From Burkholderiales bacterium (GTDB taxonomy: Bacteria; Pseudomonadota; Gammaproteobacteria; Burkholderiales; Usitatibacteraceae): 11,481 bases of DNA. The notes below the pieces were generated by a model. It had not been told where the DNA came from, did not search any database, and was given only the letters and a program-made list of their open reading frames with translations. Both the position numbers and the translations under genes were made by a program. The DNA lies in assembly GCA_025936275.1 (NCBI GenBank), contig JAICTR010000042.1, positions 1 through 11,481 on the forward strand. The letters are read 5' to 3'. Shown piece after piece: positions 1 through 6,174 of the stretch. Every line of letters starts with the position of its first letter. The stretch's first letter is position 1.

Positions 1-73
1 AGATCTTCTGTGCCGAGTCGCGCAGCGCTTCGGTCGAATCGGCGGCGCCGCGGGATGTCTTCTTCCGTGCCAT
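1..73 (-). CDS. Phasin family protein, N-terminal fragment (partial)
   Basis: Only the first 24 codons lie in the window; the gene runs off the left edge. The fragment begins MARKKTSRG and ends with SAQKI. A start rich in Lys and Arg followed by S/A-Q-K-I is typical of PHA granule-associated phasins of the PhaI/PhaF type, where the next residues are usually WLAGLGA (known from the family, not visible here). Phasins coat PHA granules in the cytoplasm. The start codon at 73-71 is well supported by a GGAGGAG ribosome site a few bases upstream on the minus strand. The gene is divergent from fadD, and a second PHA-related gene lies at 3911-4264, which fits. Because so little is visible, the identity is an inference; that a minus-strand gene starts here is more secure than its name. 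Confidence 0.6.
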   Translation of the reverse strand, partial: MARKKTSRGAADSTEALRDSAQKI

Positions 74-130
74 TCGCTCCTCCATTTCGGTTCGGCGGCC
101 GCGTCGCGCGAGGCGGCCTGCGCATGCGCC

Positions 131-136
131 AGTATA
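131..136 (-). promoter_or_regulatory. Candidate -10 element for the phasin-like gene
   Basis: The minus strand reads TATACT here, five of six matches to TATAAT. It lies about 58 bases upstream of the start codon at 73. No convincing -35 hexamer is found at 16-18 bases spacing, so this is a weak call. Confidence 0.25.
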
Positions 137-140
137 GGCC

Positions 141-169
141 GTGAGCGGCGCTGCGCAGCGGGTTACACT
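141..169 (+). promoter_or_regulatory. Candidate sigma-70 promoter for fadD
   Basis: A -35-like GTGAGC (141-146) is followed after 17 bases by TACACT (164-169), which has four of six -10 matches including the key second A and final T. The expected leader would be about 20 bases and contains the GAAGGA ribosome site at 185-190. No FadR-like or PsrA-like operator was recognised. Confidence 0.3.
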
Positions 170-196
170 CTGGCGCTGGAGATCGAAGGACCCGCT

Positions 197-1900
197 ATGT
201 CGATGGCGCTCGACGCACCCGCGATGGAAAGGATCTGGCTCGCCTCGTACCCGCCGGGCGTGCCCGCCGAGATCCGCCGCGACGACCCCGGCACCCTGCG
301 CGGCTTGATCGAGGGAAGCTGCGAGCGCTTCGCGCCGCTTCCCGCGTTCACCTGCATGGGGCGCACGCTGAGCTACGCGCGCATCGACACCCTGTCGCGC
401 GACTTCGCGAGCTGGCTGCAGAACGGGGCGGGGCTTCGCAAGGGCACGCGCGTCGCCCTGATGATGCCCAACCTGCTGCAATACCCGGTGGCGCTCTTCG
501 GCGCGCTGCGCGCGGGGCTCGTGGTGGTGAACTGCAACCCGCTCTACAAGCCGCGCGAGCTCGAGCACCAGCTGGTCGACTCCGGCGCCGAGGCGATCGT
601 GATCCTCGAGAACTTCGCGCGCACGCTGCAGGAGGTGCTCGCCCGCACCTCGGTGCGCCACGTCGTGACGACGCAGGTGGGCGACCTGCTGGGCTTGCCC
701 AAGTCGCTGCTGGTGAACGCGGTGGTGAAGCGCGTGAAGCGCCTGGTGCCCGCGTGGTCGCTGCCGGGCTCGGTCACCTTCGGGGCGGCACTGGCCCAAG
801 GCGCGCGCCGCCCGCTCAGCGAGCCCGCGCTGGCGTCCGGCGATCTCGCCTTCCTGCAATACACCGGCGGCACCACGGGGGTTTCCAAGGGCGCGATGCT
901 CACCCACGGCAACATCGTCGCGAACCTGGAGCAGGTGAGGGCGTGGACCGGCGCGGGGCTCGAGGACGGGAAGGAAGTGGTGATCACCGCGCTTCCGCTC
1001 TATCACATCTTCGCGCTCACCGGCGGCTGCTTCCTGAACCTCAAGATCGGCGCGCACAACGTGCTCATCACCAATCCACGCGACATGCCGGGGTTCGTGA
1101 AGGAGCTCGCGCGCCATCCCTTCAGCACCCTTTCGGGCGTGAACACGCTCTTCAACGGGCTGCTCAATACACCGGGTTTCGCCGAGCTCGACTTCTCGCA
1201 CCTCAAGCTCGCGCTGGGCGGCGGGATGGCGGTGCAGCGCGCGGTGGCCGAGCGCTGGAAGGCGGTGACCGGCAAGCCGTTGCTCGAGGCCTACGGGCTC
1301 ACCGAGACCTCGCCCGGCGCGTGCATCAACCCGCTCGTCGAGGGCGCGGAGTACAACGGCACCGCGGGGCTGCCGCTGCCTTCCACGGTGGTCACGATTC
1401 GCGACGACGCCGGCCGCATCCTCGCGCCGGGCGAGATCGGCGAGATCTGCATCGCCGGCCCGCAGGTGATGAAGGGCTACTGGAACCGGCCCGAGGAGAC
1501 CGCGCGGGCGATGACGCAGGACGGCGCCTTTCGCACCGGCGACATCGGTCTCCTCACGCCCGAGGGCTACGTGAAGATCGTCGATCGCAAGAAGGACATG
1601 ATCCTGGTCTCGGGCTTCAACGTGTACCCGAACGAGGTCGAGGACGTGGTCGCCATGCTCCCCGGCGTGCGCGAGGTGTGCGCGGTGCCGGCGCCGGACG
1701 AGCATTCCGGGGAGACGGTGCGCGTCGTGATCGTGCGCAAGGATCCGTCGCTCACGCGCGAGCAGGTGATCGCCCATTGCCGCGCGCAGCTCACCGGCTA
1801 CAAGGTGCCGCACATCGTCGAGTTCTGGGACGAGCTCCCGAAGTCGAACGTCGGCAAGGTGCTGCGGCGCGAGGTGCGCGACATTCCCCCCAGGCCCTGA
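197..1900 (+). CDS. fadD: Long-chain fatty-acid-CoA ligase (AMP-forming)
   Basis: This 567-residue enzyme activates a free fatty acid with ATP to acyl-AMP and then acyl-CoA, feeding beta-oxidation or PHA precursor supply. Length is close to the usual 550-570 of FadD. Adenylate-forming superfamily motifs appear in order: the phosphate loop YTGGTTGVSKG (222-232), PLYH before the central domain, YGLTE (366-370), FRTGD (445-449), the hinge VDRKKDMILVSGFNVYP (462-478), and the C-terminal PKSNVGK with the catalytic lysine at 554. The start has GAAGGA six bases upstream. No signal peptide is seen; it should be cytoplasmic or peripheral on the membrane. It is divergent from a probable phasin gene and convergent with rocD, with only 16 bases between the two stops. 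Chain-length preference cannot be read from the sequence; a medium-chain or aryl substrate is possible. Confidence 0.92.
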   Translation: MSMALDAPAMERIWLASYPPGVPAEIRRDDPGTLRGLIEGSCERFAPLPAFTCMGRTLSYARIDTLSRDFASWLQNGAGLRKGTRVALMMPNLLQYPVALFGALRAGLVVVNCNPLYKPRELEHQLVDSGAEAIVILENFARTLQEVLARTSVRHVVTTQVGDLLGLPKSLLVNAVVKRVKRLVPAWSLPGSVTFGAALAQGARRPLSEPALASGDLAFLQYTGGTTGVSKGAMLTHGNIVANLEQVRAWTGAGLEDGKEVVITALPLYHIFALTGGCFLNLKIGAHNVLITNPRDMPGFVKELARHPFSTLSGVNTLFNGLLNTPGFAELDFSHLKLALGGGMAVQRAVAERWKAVTGKPLLEAYGLTETSPGACINPLVEGAEYNGTAGLPLPSTVVTIRDDAGRILAPGEIGEICIAGPQVMKGYWNRPEETARAMTQDGAFRTGDIGLLTPEGYVKIVDRKKDMILVSGFNVYPNEVEDVVAMLPGVREVCAVPAPDEHSGETVRVVIVRKDPSLTREQVIAHCRAQLTGYKVPHIVEFWDELPKSNVGKVLRREVRDIPPRP

Positions 1901-1905
1901 GGGCT

Positions 1906-1932
1906 CGCCGCAAGCCTTATGCGGGTGCGGCG
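1906..1932. terminator. Possible bidirectional terminator hairpin between fadD and rocD
   Basis: CGCCGCA (1906-1912) pairs perfectly with TGCGGCG (1926-1932) around a 13-base loop that contains the rocD stop codon (TAA on the minus strand, 1917-1919). It sits exactly between two convergent genes, where a shared terminator would be expected. It lacks a clear T-run on either side, and in DNA this GC-rich chance stems are common. Confidence 0.3.
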
Positions 1933-3146
1933 GCCTTCTCGTGGACCGGGCCGAACTCGCGCAGCGTCTCGCGAATGCGCTCGATTCCCCAGTCGAGATC
2001 CGCCTCCGAGATCACCAGCGGCGGCGCGAAGCGCGCGACGGTGCCGTGCGTGTCCTTGCTGAGGATGCCGTGCGTGAGGAGCGCCTCCACGAAGCGGCGC
2101 GCCGGGGCGCGCTCCGGATCGAGCTCGATGCCCACCAGCAGCCCCTTGCCGCGCACGTCGCGCACCACCGGGCTGGAAAGGGCGCGCAGGCGCTCCAGCA
2201 GCCGCGTCCCGAGGTGCGCCGCGCGCTCCGCGAGGTGCTCTTCCTCGAGCACGTCGAGCGCTTCCAGCGCCACGGCCGCGGCGAGCGCGTTGCCCCCGAA
2301 GGTGCTGCCATGGTCGCCGGGGCGAAACACGCCCATCACGTTCTCGCGCGCGCAGAACGCCGAGACCGGCAGCAGTCCGCCGCCCAGCGCCTTGCCGAGG
2401 ATGATGCCGTCGGGTTTCACGCCCTCGTGCTCGCAGGCGAAGAGGCGCCCGGTCCGGCCGAGGCCCGTCTGCACCTCGTCCAGGATCAGCAGCACGCCGC
2501 GCTCGGCGCAGATGCGCGCGCACGCGTTGAGATAGCCTTCCGGCGGCACCACGATGCCCGCCTCGCCCTGCAGCGGCTCGACGAGGAAGGCGGCGGTGTC
2601 CGGCGTGATCGCCGCCTCGAGCGCGCGCGCATCGCCGTACGCGATGACGTCGAAGCCCTCGGCATACGGCCCGAAATCCCGGTGGTACTGGCGCTCGGAG
2701 GAAAAGCCCACCAGCGTCGTGGTGCGCCCGTGGAAATTGCCTTGGCAGGCGACGATGCGCGCGCGTCCCGCACCGACGCCTTTCTCGACGTACGCCCACT
2801 TGCGCGCGCATTTGATCGCCGTCTCGACCGCTTCGGCGCCGCTATTCATCGGCAGCGCCCGGTCCATGCCGGTGATGCGGCACAGGCGCTCGAGGAGCGG
2901 CGGCAGGCGATCGGTGTGGCAGGCGCGCGAGGTGACGGCGAGGCGCCCGGCCTGCGCCTCGAGCGCCGCCACGAGGCGCGGATGGCCGTGGCCGAAGCTC
3001 ACCGCCGAATAGGCCGAGAGCATGTCGAGGTAGCGGCGGCCCGCCTCGTCCCACAGCCACGGCCCTTGGCCGCGCACCATGACGACCGGCAGCGGATCGT
3101 AGTTGGCGGCGCCGTAGCGCCGCTCGCGAGCGATCATGTCGCTCAT
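1917..3146 (-). CDS. rocD: Ornithine aminotransferase (ornithine-oxo-acid transaminase)
   Basis: This 409-residue class III PLP aminotransferase moves the delta-amino group of L-ornithine to 2-oxoglutarate, giving glutamate-5-semialdehyde, in arginine/ornithine breakdown and proline supply. The N-terminal YGAANYDPLPVV (11-22) and LSAYSAV (43-49) are characteristic of ornithine aminotransferases rather than acetylornithine or GABA enzymes. SGAEA (102-106) binds cofactor phosphate, FHGR (138-141) holds the arginine expected to bind the substrate carboxylate, VEPLQGEAG is at 189-197, LDEVQTG at 222-228 has the PLP-binding Asp223, and Lys252 is the Schiff-base lysine. HGSTFGGN follows at 279-286. 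The start at 3146 is chosen because GAGGAG lies 8 bases upstream and the family begins at this point; the frame stays open to 3263 but that extension looks non-coding. No other arginine-catabolism gene is in the window. Confidence 0.92.
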   Translation of the reverse strand: MSDMIARERRYGAANYDPLPVVMVRGQGPWLWDEAGRRYLDMLSAYSAVSFGHGHPRLVAALEAQAGRLAVTSRACHTDRLPPLLERLCRITGMDRALPMNSGAEAVETAIKCARKWAYVEKGVGAGRARIVACQGNFHGRTTTLVGFSSERQYHRDFGPYAEGFDVIAYGDARALEAAITPDTAAFLVEPLQGEAGIVVPPEGYLNACARICAERGVLLILDEVQTGLGRTGRLFACEHEGVKPDGIILGKALGGGLLPVSAFCARENVMGVFRPGDHGSTFGGNALAAAVALEALDVLEEEHLAERAAHLGTRLLERLRALSSPVVRDVRGKGLLVGIELDPERAPARRFVEALLTHGILSKDTHGTVARFAPPLVISEADLDWGIERIRETLREFGPVHEKAAAPA

Positions 3147-3154
3147 TCGCGCGG

Positions 3155-3160
3155 CTCCTC
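3155..3160 (-). promoter_or_regulatory. Ribosome binding site that sets the rocD start
   Basis: The minus strand reads GAGGAG, eight bases before the ATG at 3146-3144. This strong site decides in favour of the start at 3146 over the in-frame upstream start at 3263. Confidence 0.75.
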
Positions 3161-3208
3161 TCTCGCTCGTGGCAAGTGGATCGTGGGCAGGCCTCGCGGC
3201 CTTCATTC

Positions 3209-3217
3209 GATTATAAG
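3209..3217. promoter_or_regulatory. Overlapping divergent -10 elements (rocD and 3238 gene)
   Basis: An AT island in otherwise GC-rich DNA gives a perfect TATAAT on the minus strand (3215-3210), placed to drive rocD with a leader of about 57 bases. On the plus strand the same bases give GATTAT (3209-3214), or TATAAG one register on (3212-3217), which could drive the gene at 3238 with a very short leader. No strong -35 is seen on either strand, so the minus-strand promoter is likely and the plus-strand one only possible. Confidence 0.45.
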
Positions 3218-3237
3218 GGCCGGGCATCGCCGCTAGA

Positions 3238-3954
3238 ATGGACGCATGCACCCGGCTCGACATGGCGCGGCGCGCTGAGGGGCCCGCGGGCCTCGCCGCG
3301 CACCTCGCGACGCTGCAGGCGCTGCGCGGTCCGGGGCGCCCCTTCCCACCGCGGCTGCGCGAGGTGAAGGCGTGGCAGGCGCGGCGCCTCGCCGCGACCT
3401 ATGCCGACCTGATGCGCGAGCCGCGCTACGCCGCGGCGACGCGCTTTTTCCTCGAGGATCTCTACGGGCCGAAGGACTTCAGCGCGCGCGACGCCGAGTT
3501 GATGCGCATCGTGCCGACCATGCAGCGCGTGCTTCCGGCGAGCGCGGTGGAGACCGCGGCGCTCGCGATCGAGCTCGAGGCCCTCACCGAGGCGCTCGAC
3601 CACGCGCTCGCCGGCGCGCTCGCACCGGGCTCGCTCGACGAGGCGCGCTACGCCGCGGCCTATCGGGCAAGCTCGACGCGCGAAGAGCGCCTGCGCCAGG
3701 TCGAGCTGGTGGAGGCGGTCGCACGGCGCCTCGATGGCCTGGTCGGCAAGCCCTTCATCGGCGCGACGCTCAGGCTGATGCGCGCGCCCGCGCAGCTCGC
3801 CGGGCTCGGCGACCTGCAGGATTTCCTCGAGCGGGGCTTCACCGCGTTCCGCGCAATGCACGGCTGCGAGGCATTCCTCGGCGTGTTGCGCGAGCGCGAG
3901 ACGGCGATCGTCAACCGCCTCTTTTCGGACGCTTCGCGGCCTTCCGCGGCGTAG
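3238..3954 (+). CDS. Conserved-looking hypothetical protein with FFLEDLYGPKDFS motif
   Basis: This is a 238-residue Ala/Arg/Leu-rich, probably mostly helical, soluble protein with no signal peptide or membrane segment. I cannot assign a function. The most distinctive stretches are RFFLEDLYGPKDFSARD (69-85), followed by the RIVPTMQRVLP segment (90-100), and a C-terminal helix FLERGFTAFRAMHG (196-209) running into ERETAIVNRLF. From memory, similar FFLEDLYG proteins occur as uncharacterised proteins in beta- and gammaproteobacteria; I recall no tested role. Acidic and aromatic residues in the core motif could suit metal or ligand binding, but that is speculation. The start is uncertain: ATG at 3238 has no good ribosome site, and ATG at 3262 is an alternative. 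It is divergent from rocD. Its last 44 bases overlap the convergent PHA-region gene. Confidence 0.78.
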   Translation: MDACTRLDMARRAEGPAGLAAHLATLQALRGPGRPFPPRLREVKAWQARRLAATYADLMREPRYAAATRFFLEDLYGPKDFSARDAELMRIVPTMQRVLPASAVETAALAIELEALTEALDHALAGALAPGSLDEARYAAAYRASSTREERLRQVELVEAVARRLDGLVGKPFIGATLRLMRAPAQLAGLGDLQDFLERGFTAFRAMHGCEAFLGVLRERETAIVNRLFSDASRPSAA

Positions 3955-4264
3955 CCGTGCGCGGCGTGGCGGGCGCCGGGCGCGGCGGCTGCTTGAAGAG
4001 GTTGTCGAGCTCCTCGTGGATCAGCTTCTCGATCGAGGGCTTCATCGCCTTGAGGAGGAACCCCAGCGAGAGCGAAAGCCGCAGGTCCTTCTCGCCCAGC
4101 GTCACGAAGCCGGAGGCGCCGGGGCGCTCGAAGCGCAGCGTGTCGCCCTGCCAGCTCGCGCGCACGTCGAACTTGCGGCCGAGGTCGGCCGCCATCTGCT
4201 CCGCGGCACGGCGCGCGGCGGCGAGCCCCAGGCCGTGCACGCGGTGCACGTCGATGTCGGCCAT
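3911..4264 (-). CDS. Polyhydroxyalkanoic acid system (granule-region) protein
   Basis: This is a 117-residue protein. Residues 1-92 match the pattern of the small PHA-granule-region family (TIGR02610-like): an N-terminal MADIDVHRVHGLGLAAAR, a helix with AAEQMAADLG (20-29), beta strands around VRASWQGDTLRFER (34-47) and SGFVTLGEKDLRLSLSLG (51-68), then FLLKAMKPSIEKLIHEELD (69-87). The family is linked to PHA synthesis loci but has no settled biochemical role. Residues 93-117 form a Pro/Ala/Lys/Arg-rich tail (KRPKRGG at the end) beyond the usual family length of about 90-95, recalling the basic tails of PhaF-type proteins. The start ATG shares its A with the dctM stop (TGATG), so it is the fourth gene of the dctPQM operon and probably translationally coupled. 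Its 3' end overlaps the opposite-strand gene ending at 3954. Confidence 0.83.
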   Translation of the reverse strand: MADIDVHRVHGLGLAAARRAAEQMAADLGRKFDVRASWQGDTLRFERPGASGFVTLGEKDLRLSLSLGFLLKAMKPSIEKLIHEELDNLFKQPPRPAPATPRTATPRKAAKRPKRGG

Positions 4265-5580
4265 CAGTGTCCCGGGCCCATCAGCCGGTCGGGAAGCCAG
4301 GTCGCGATCTCGGGAAAGACCGAAAGGATCACGATCGCGAGGAACATGCAGAGCACGTACGGGATGGTGCCCCACATGACCTTGGTCACCGGCACGTCGG
4401 GCGCGATCGAGTTCACGATGTAGATGTTGAGCCCGACCGGCGGGTGGATGAGGCCCACCTCCATGTTGATGGTGAGGATGATGCCGAACCACACCGGGTC
4501 GAAGCCCGCGGCGGTGATGATCGGCAGCAGGATCGGGCTCGTCATGAGGATGATCGCCGCCGGCGGGATGAAGAAGCCGCACACCAGCAGGAACACGTTG
4601 ATGATTCCCATGAGGACCCAGCGGTTCACGTCCATGTCGGCGATCGCCTGCGCGAGCGTCTGGGTGAGGTACAACGACGTGAGCATGTAGCCGAACAGCA
4701 CCGCCGCGGCGATGATCATGAGGATCATCACCGACTCGCGCATCGTGTCCCGCAGGATCGCCCACCAGCTCTCCACGGTCCACATGCGGTAGATGATCAC
4801 CGCCATCACGGCGCAGAGCGCCGCGCCCACGCCCGCGGCTTCCGACGGCGTCGCCACGCCGCCGTAGAGCACCCACATCACGCCGACGATGATGGCGATG
4901 AACGGCGCGATCTTCGGGATCGAGCCGAACTTCTGCTTCCACGTGTAGCGGAAATCCGGCGCGTGGGTACGGAATCCGCGCTTCCAGACGATGAAGATGG
5001 TCCAGAGCATGAAGAGCCCGGTGAGCAGCAGCCCGGGCAGGACGCCGGCGATGAAGAGCCGCCCGATGGAGGTTTCCGTCGCGATGCCGTAGAGGATCAG
5101 GGTGACGGAAGGCGGTATCAGGATGCCGAGGGTTCCTCCCGCGCAGATCGATCCGGTGGCGACATCGTCCGGGTAGCCGCGGCGGCGCATCTCCGGAATG
5201 CCCATGCGGCCGATCGCGGCGCAACACGCGGGCGACGAGCCGGTGAGCGCCGCGAAGATGGCGCAGGCGCCGAGGTTCGAGATCGCGAGCCCGCCGGGCA
5301 GGCGGTAGAGCCAGCGGTCGAGCGCCTCGTAGAGGTCCTTGCCCGCGGGCGAGGAGCCGATCGCCGCGCCCATCATGATGAACATGGGGATCGAGACCAG
5401 CGTGAACTCGTCGAGGCCGCCCCAGAAGGTCTCCGCCACGACCCGCATCGCGTCGAGCCCCTGGAAGATGAGCAGGAAGATGATCGAGATCGCGCCGAGT
5501 CCGAACGCGACCGGGACGCCGGAGAAGAGCAGCAGGATGGTCGCGACCAGGACCACCGCGCCCGCGTGTCCCGGGCTCAT
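4264..5580 (-). CDS. dctM: TRAP transporter large membrane subunit DctM
   Basis: This 438-residue, very hydrophobic protein is the large permease of a tripartite ATP-independent periplasmic transporter; it couples solute import to a sodium or proton gradient in the inner membrane. The usual DctM length is 425-440. Family patterns include SIPMFIMMGA (63-72), the LTGSSPACCAAIGRMGIPEM segment (112-131), and GSICAGGTLGILIPPS (143-158), matching the TLGILIPPS signature. About 11-13 membrane helices are suggested by hydrophobic runs. The start is the ATG at 5580 within an ATGA overlap with the dctQ stop, so translation is probably coupled; the frame stays open upstream to 5757, but that stretch is Arg-rich and antisense-like. 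The stop overlaps the next gene's start by one base. The ACC of residues 118-120 is a slightly unusual double cysteine. Confidence 0.95.
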   Translation of the reverse strand: MSPGHAGAVVLVATILLLFSGVPVAFGLGAISIIFLLIFQGLDAMRVVAETFWGGLDEFTLVSIPMFIMMGAAIGSSPAGKDLYEALDRWLYRLPGGLAISNLGACAIFAALTGSSPACCAAIGRMGIPEMRRRGYPDDVATGSICAGGTLGILIPPSVTLILYGIATETSIGRLFIAGVLPGLLLTGLFMLWTIFIVWKRGFRTHAPDFRYTWKQKFGSIPKIAPFIAIIVGVMWVLYGGVATPSEAAGVGAALCAVMAVIIYRMWTVESWWAILRDTMRESVMILMIIAAAVLFGYMLTSLYLTQTLAQAIADMDVNRWVLMGIINVFLLVCGFFIPPAAIILMTSPILLPIITAAGFDPVWFGIILTINMEVGLIHPPVGLNIYIVNSIAPDVPVTKVMWGTIPYVLCMFLAIVILSVFPEIATWLPDRLMGPGH

Positions 5581-6104
5581 GCGGCGATCTCGTGCGCTTG
5601 GGGGTCGGCGGCGAAGGGCTGGCTGCGCCCGGTCGCGATGCAAACGAGGTCGGCGACGTACTGCAGCACGAGCAGGCCCAGCCCGACCGGCATCGAGAGG
5701 TACGGGATCCACAGGCGCGCGCGCCACACGGTGTCGGAGCGCCAGTTGAGCGACCACGCCTCGTACCAGAAGCGCGTGCAGAGGAACCAGAGCACCGCGC
5801 AGAACGCGAACGAAAGGCCGGCGGTGAAAAGGCCCAGCCAGTAGCGCGTGCGCGGGCCGGAGTGCATCGGCAGGATGTCCACGTTCACGTGCCCGCGGTG
5901 CAGCAGCACGTACGGGCTGCCGACGAAGGTCGCGGCGACGATGGCGTACGTGACGACGTCGATCTGCCAGATGGTGGTGCGGTTGAAGCCGTAGCGCTCG
6001 ATCACCATGTCGCAGATCACCAGCACGGCGCCGGCGATGAGCAGCGCGGCGACGACGCCGGCGACGCGCGACAACAGCCGGACGGCCCGGATGTATGTGT
6101 CCAA
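5577..6104 (-). CDS. dctQ: TRAP transporter small membrane subunit DctQ
   Basis: This 175-residue inner-membrane protein is the small permease subunit that partners DctM. Four hydrophobic segments are visible at about 11-32, 48-66, 89-110 and 132-156. The signature HRGHVNVDIL (69-78) matches the R-x-G-H-V-x-V-D pattern of DctQ proteins. I chose the TTG start at 6104-6102, giving MDTYIRAVRLLSRVAG, because GAGGAA lies four bases upstream. The in-frame GTG at 6158 would add 18 Pro-rich residues, lacks a ribosome site and lies inside a stem-loop. The stop overlaps the dctM start (ATGA). The 70-base gap to dctP holds the hairpin at 6133-6165, which may keep dctQM expression below that of dctP. Confidence 0.9.
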   Translation of the reverse strand: MDTYIRAVRLLSRVAGVVAALLIAGAVLVICDMVIERYGFNRTTIWQIDVVTYAIVAATFVGSPYVLLHRGHVNVDILPMHSGPRTRYWLGLFTAGLSFAFCAVLWFLCTRFWYEAWSLNWRSDTVWRARLWIPYLSMPVGLGLLVLQYVADLVCIATGRSQPFAADPQAHEIAA

Positions 6105-6108
6105 GGCG

Positions 6109-6114
6109 TTCCTC
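6109..6114 (-). promoter_or_regulatory. Ribosome binding site supporting a TTG start for dctQ
   Basis: The minus strand reads GAGGAA four bases before TTG at 6104-6102. It supports the rare start codon and the family-length protein. Confidence 0.6.
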
Positions 6115-6132
6115 GATTCGGAAGGAGGGGGG

Positions 6133-6165
6133 AAGGGCCGGCCGGCGTGCGCCCGCACGGCCCTT
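6133..6165 (-). other. Intercistronic stem-loop between dctP and dctQ
   Basis: AAGGGCCG (6133-6140) is the exact reverse complement of CGGCCCTT (6158-6165). Between them GTGCG (6147-6151) can pair with CGCAC (6154-6158) to extend an inner arm, competing for one base with the outer stem. No T-run follows on the minus strand, so this is unlikely to be a simple terminator. A stem after the binding-protein gene is a common way to protect its mRNA and give it a higher level than the membrane subunits. Confidence 0.5.
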
Positions 6166-6174
6166 GCGCCGCCG

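Noticed and set aside
1894..1904. GCCCT-G-AGGGC palindrome at the fadD stop as a terminator
   Set aside because: The loop would be only one to three bases and there is no T-run; the larger stem at 1906-1932 is the better candidate.
754..2535. Long plus-strand open frame across fadD and rocD
   Set aside because: Arg/Ala-rich translation without motifs; a shadow produced by high GC at third codon positions of two well-identified genes.
3147..3263. N-terminal extension of rocD by 39 residues
   Set aside because: No ribosome site at 3263, it would run through the perfect TATAAT and the start of the divergent gene, and the GAGGAG site marks 3146.
4267..5844. Long plus-strand open frame opposite dctM and dctQ
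   Set aside because: His/Asp/Arg-rich composition typical of the complement of hydrophobic membrane-protein codons; no initiation signals.
6105..6158. GTG start at 6158 for dctQ
   Set aside because: The added residues are Pro-rich and unlike DctQ N-termini, the codon sits in the stem of the hairpin, and a better ribosome site precedes the TTG at 6104.
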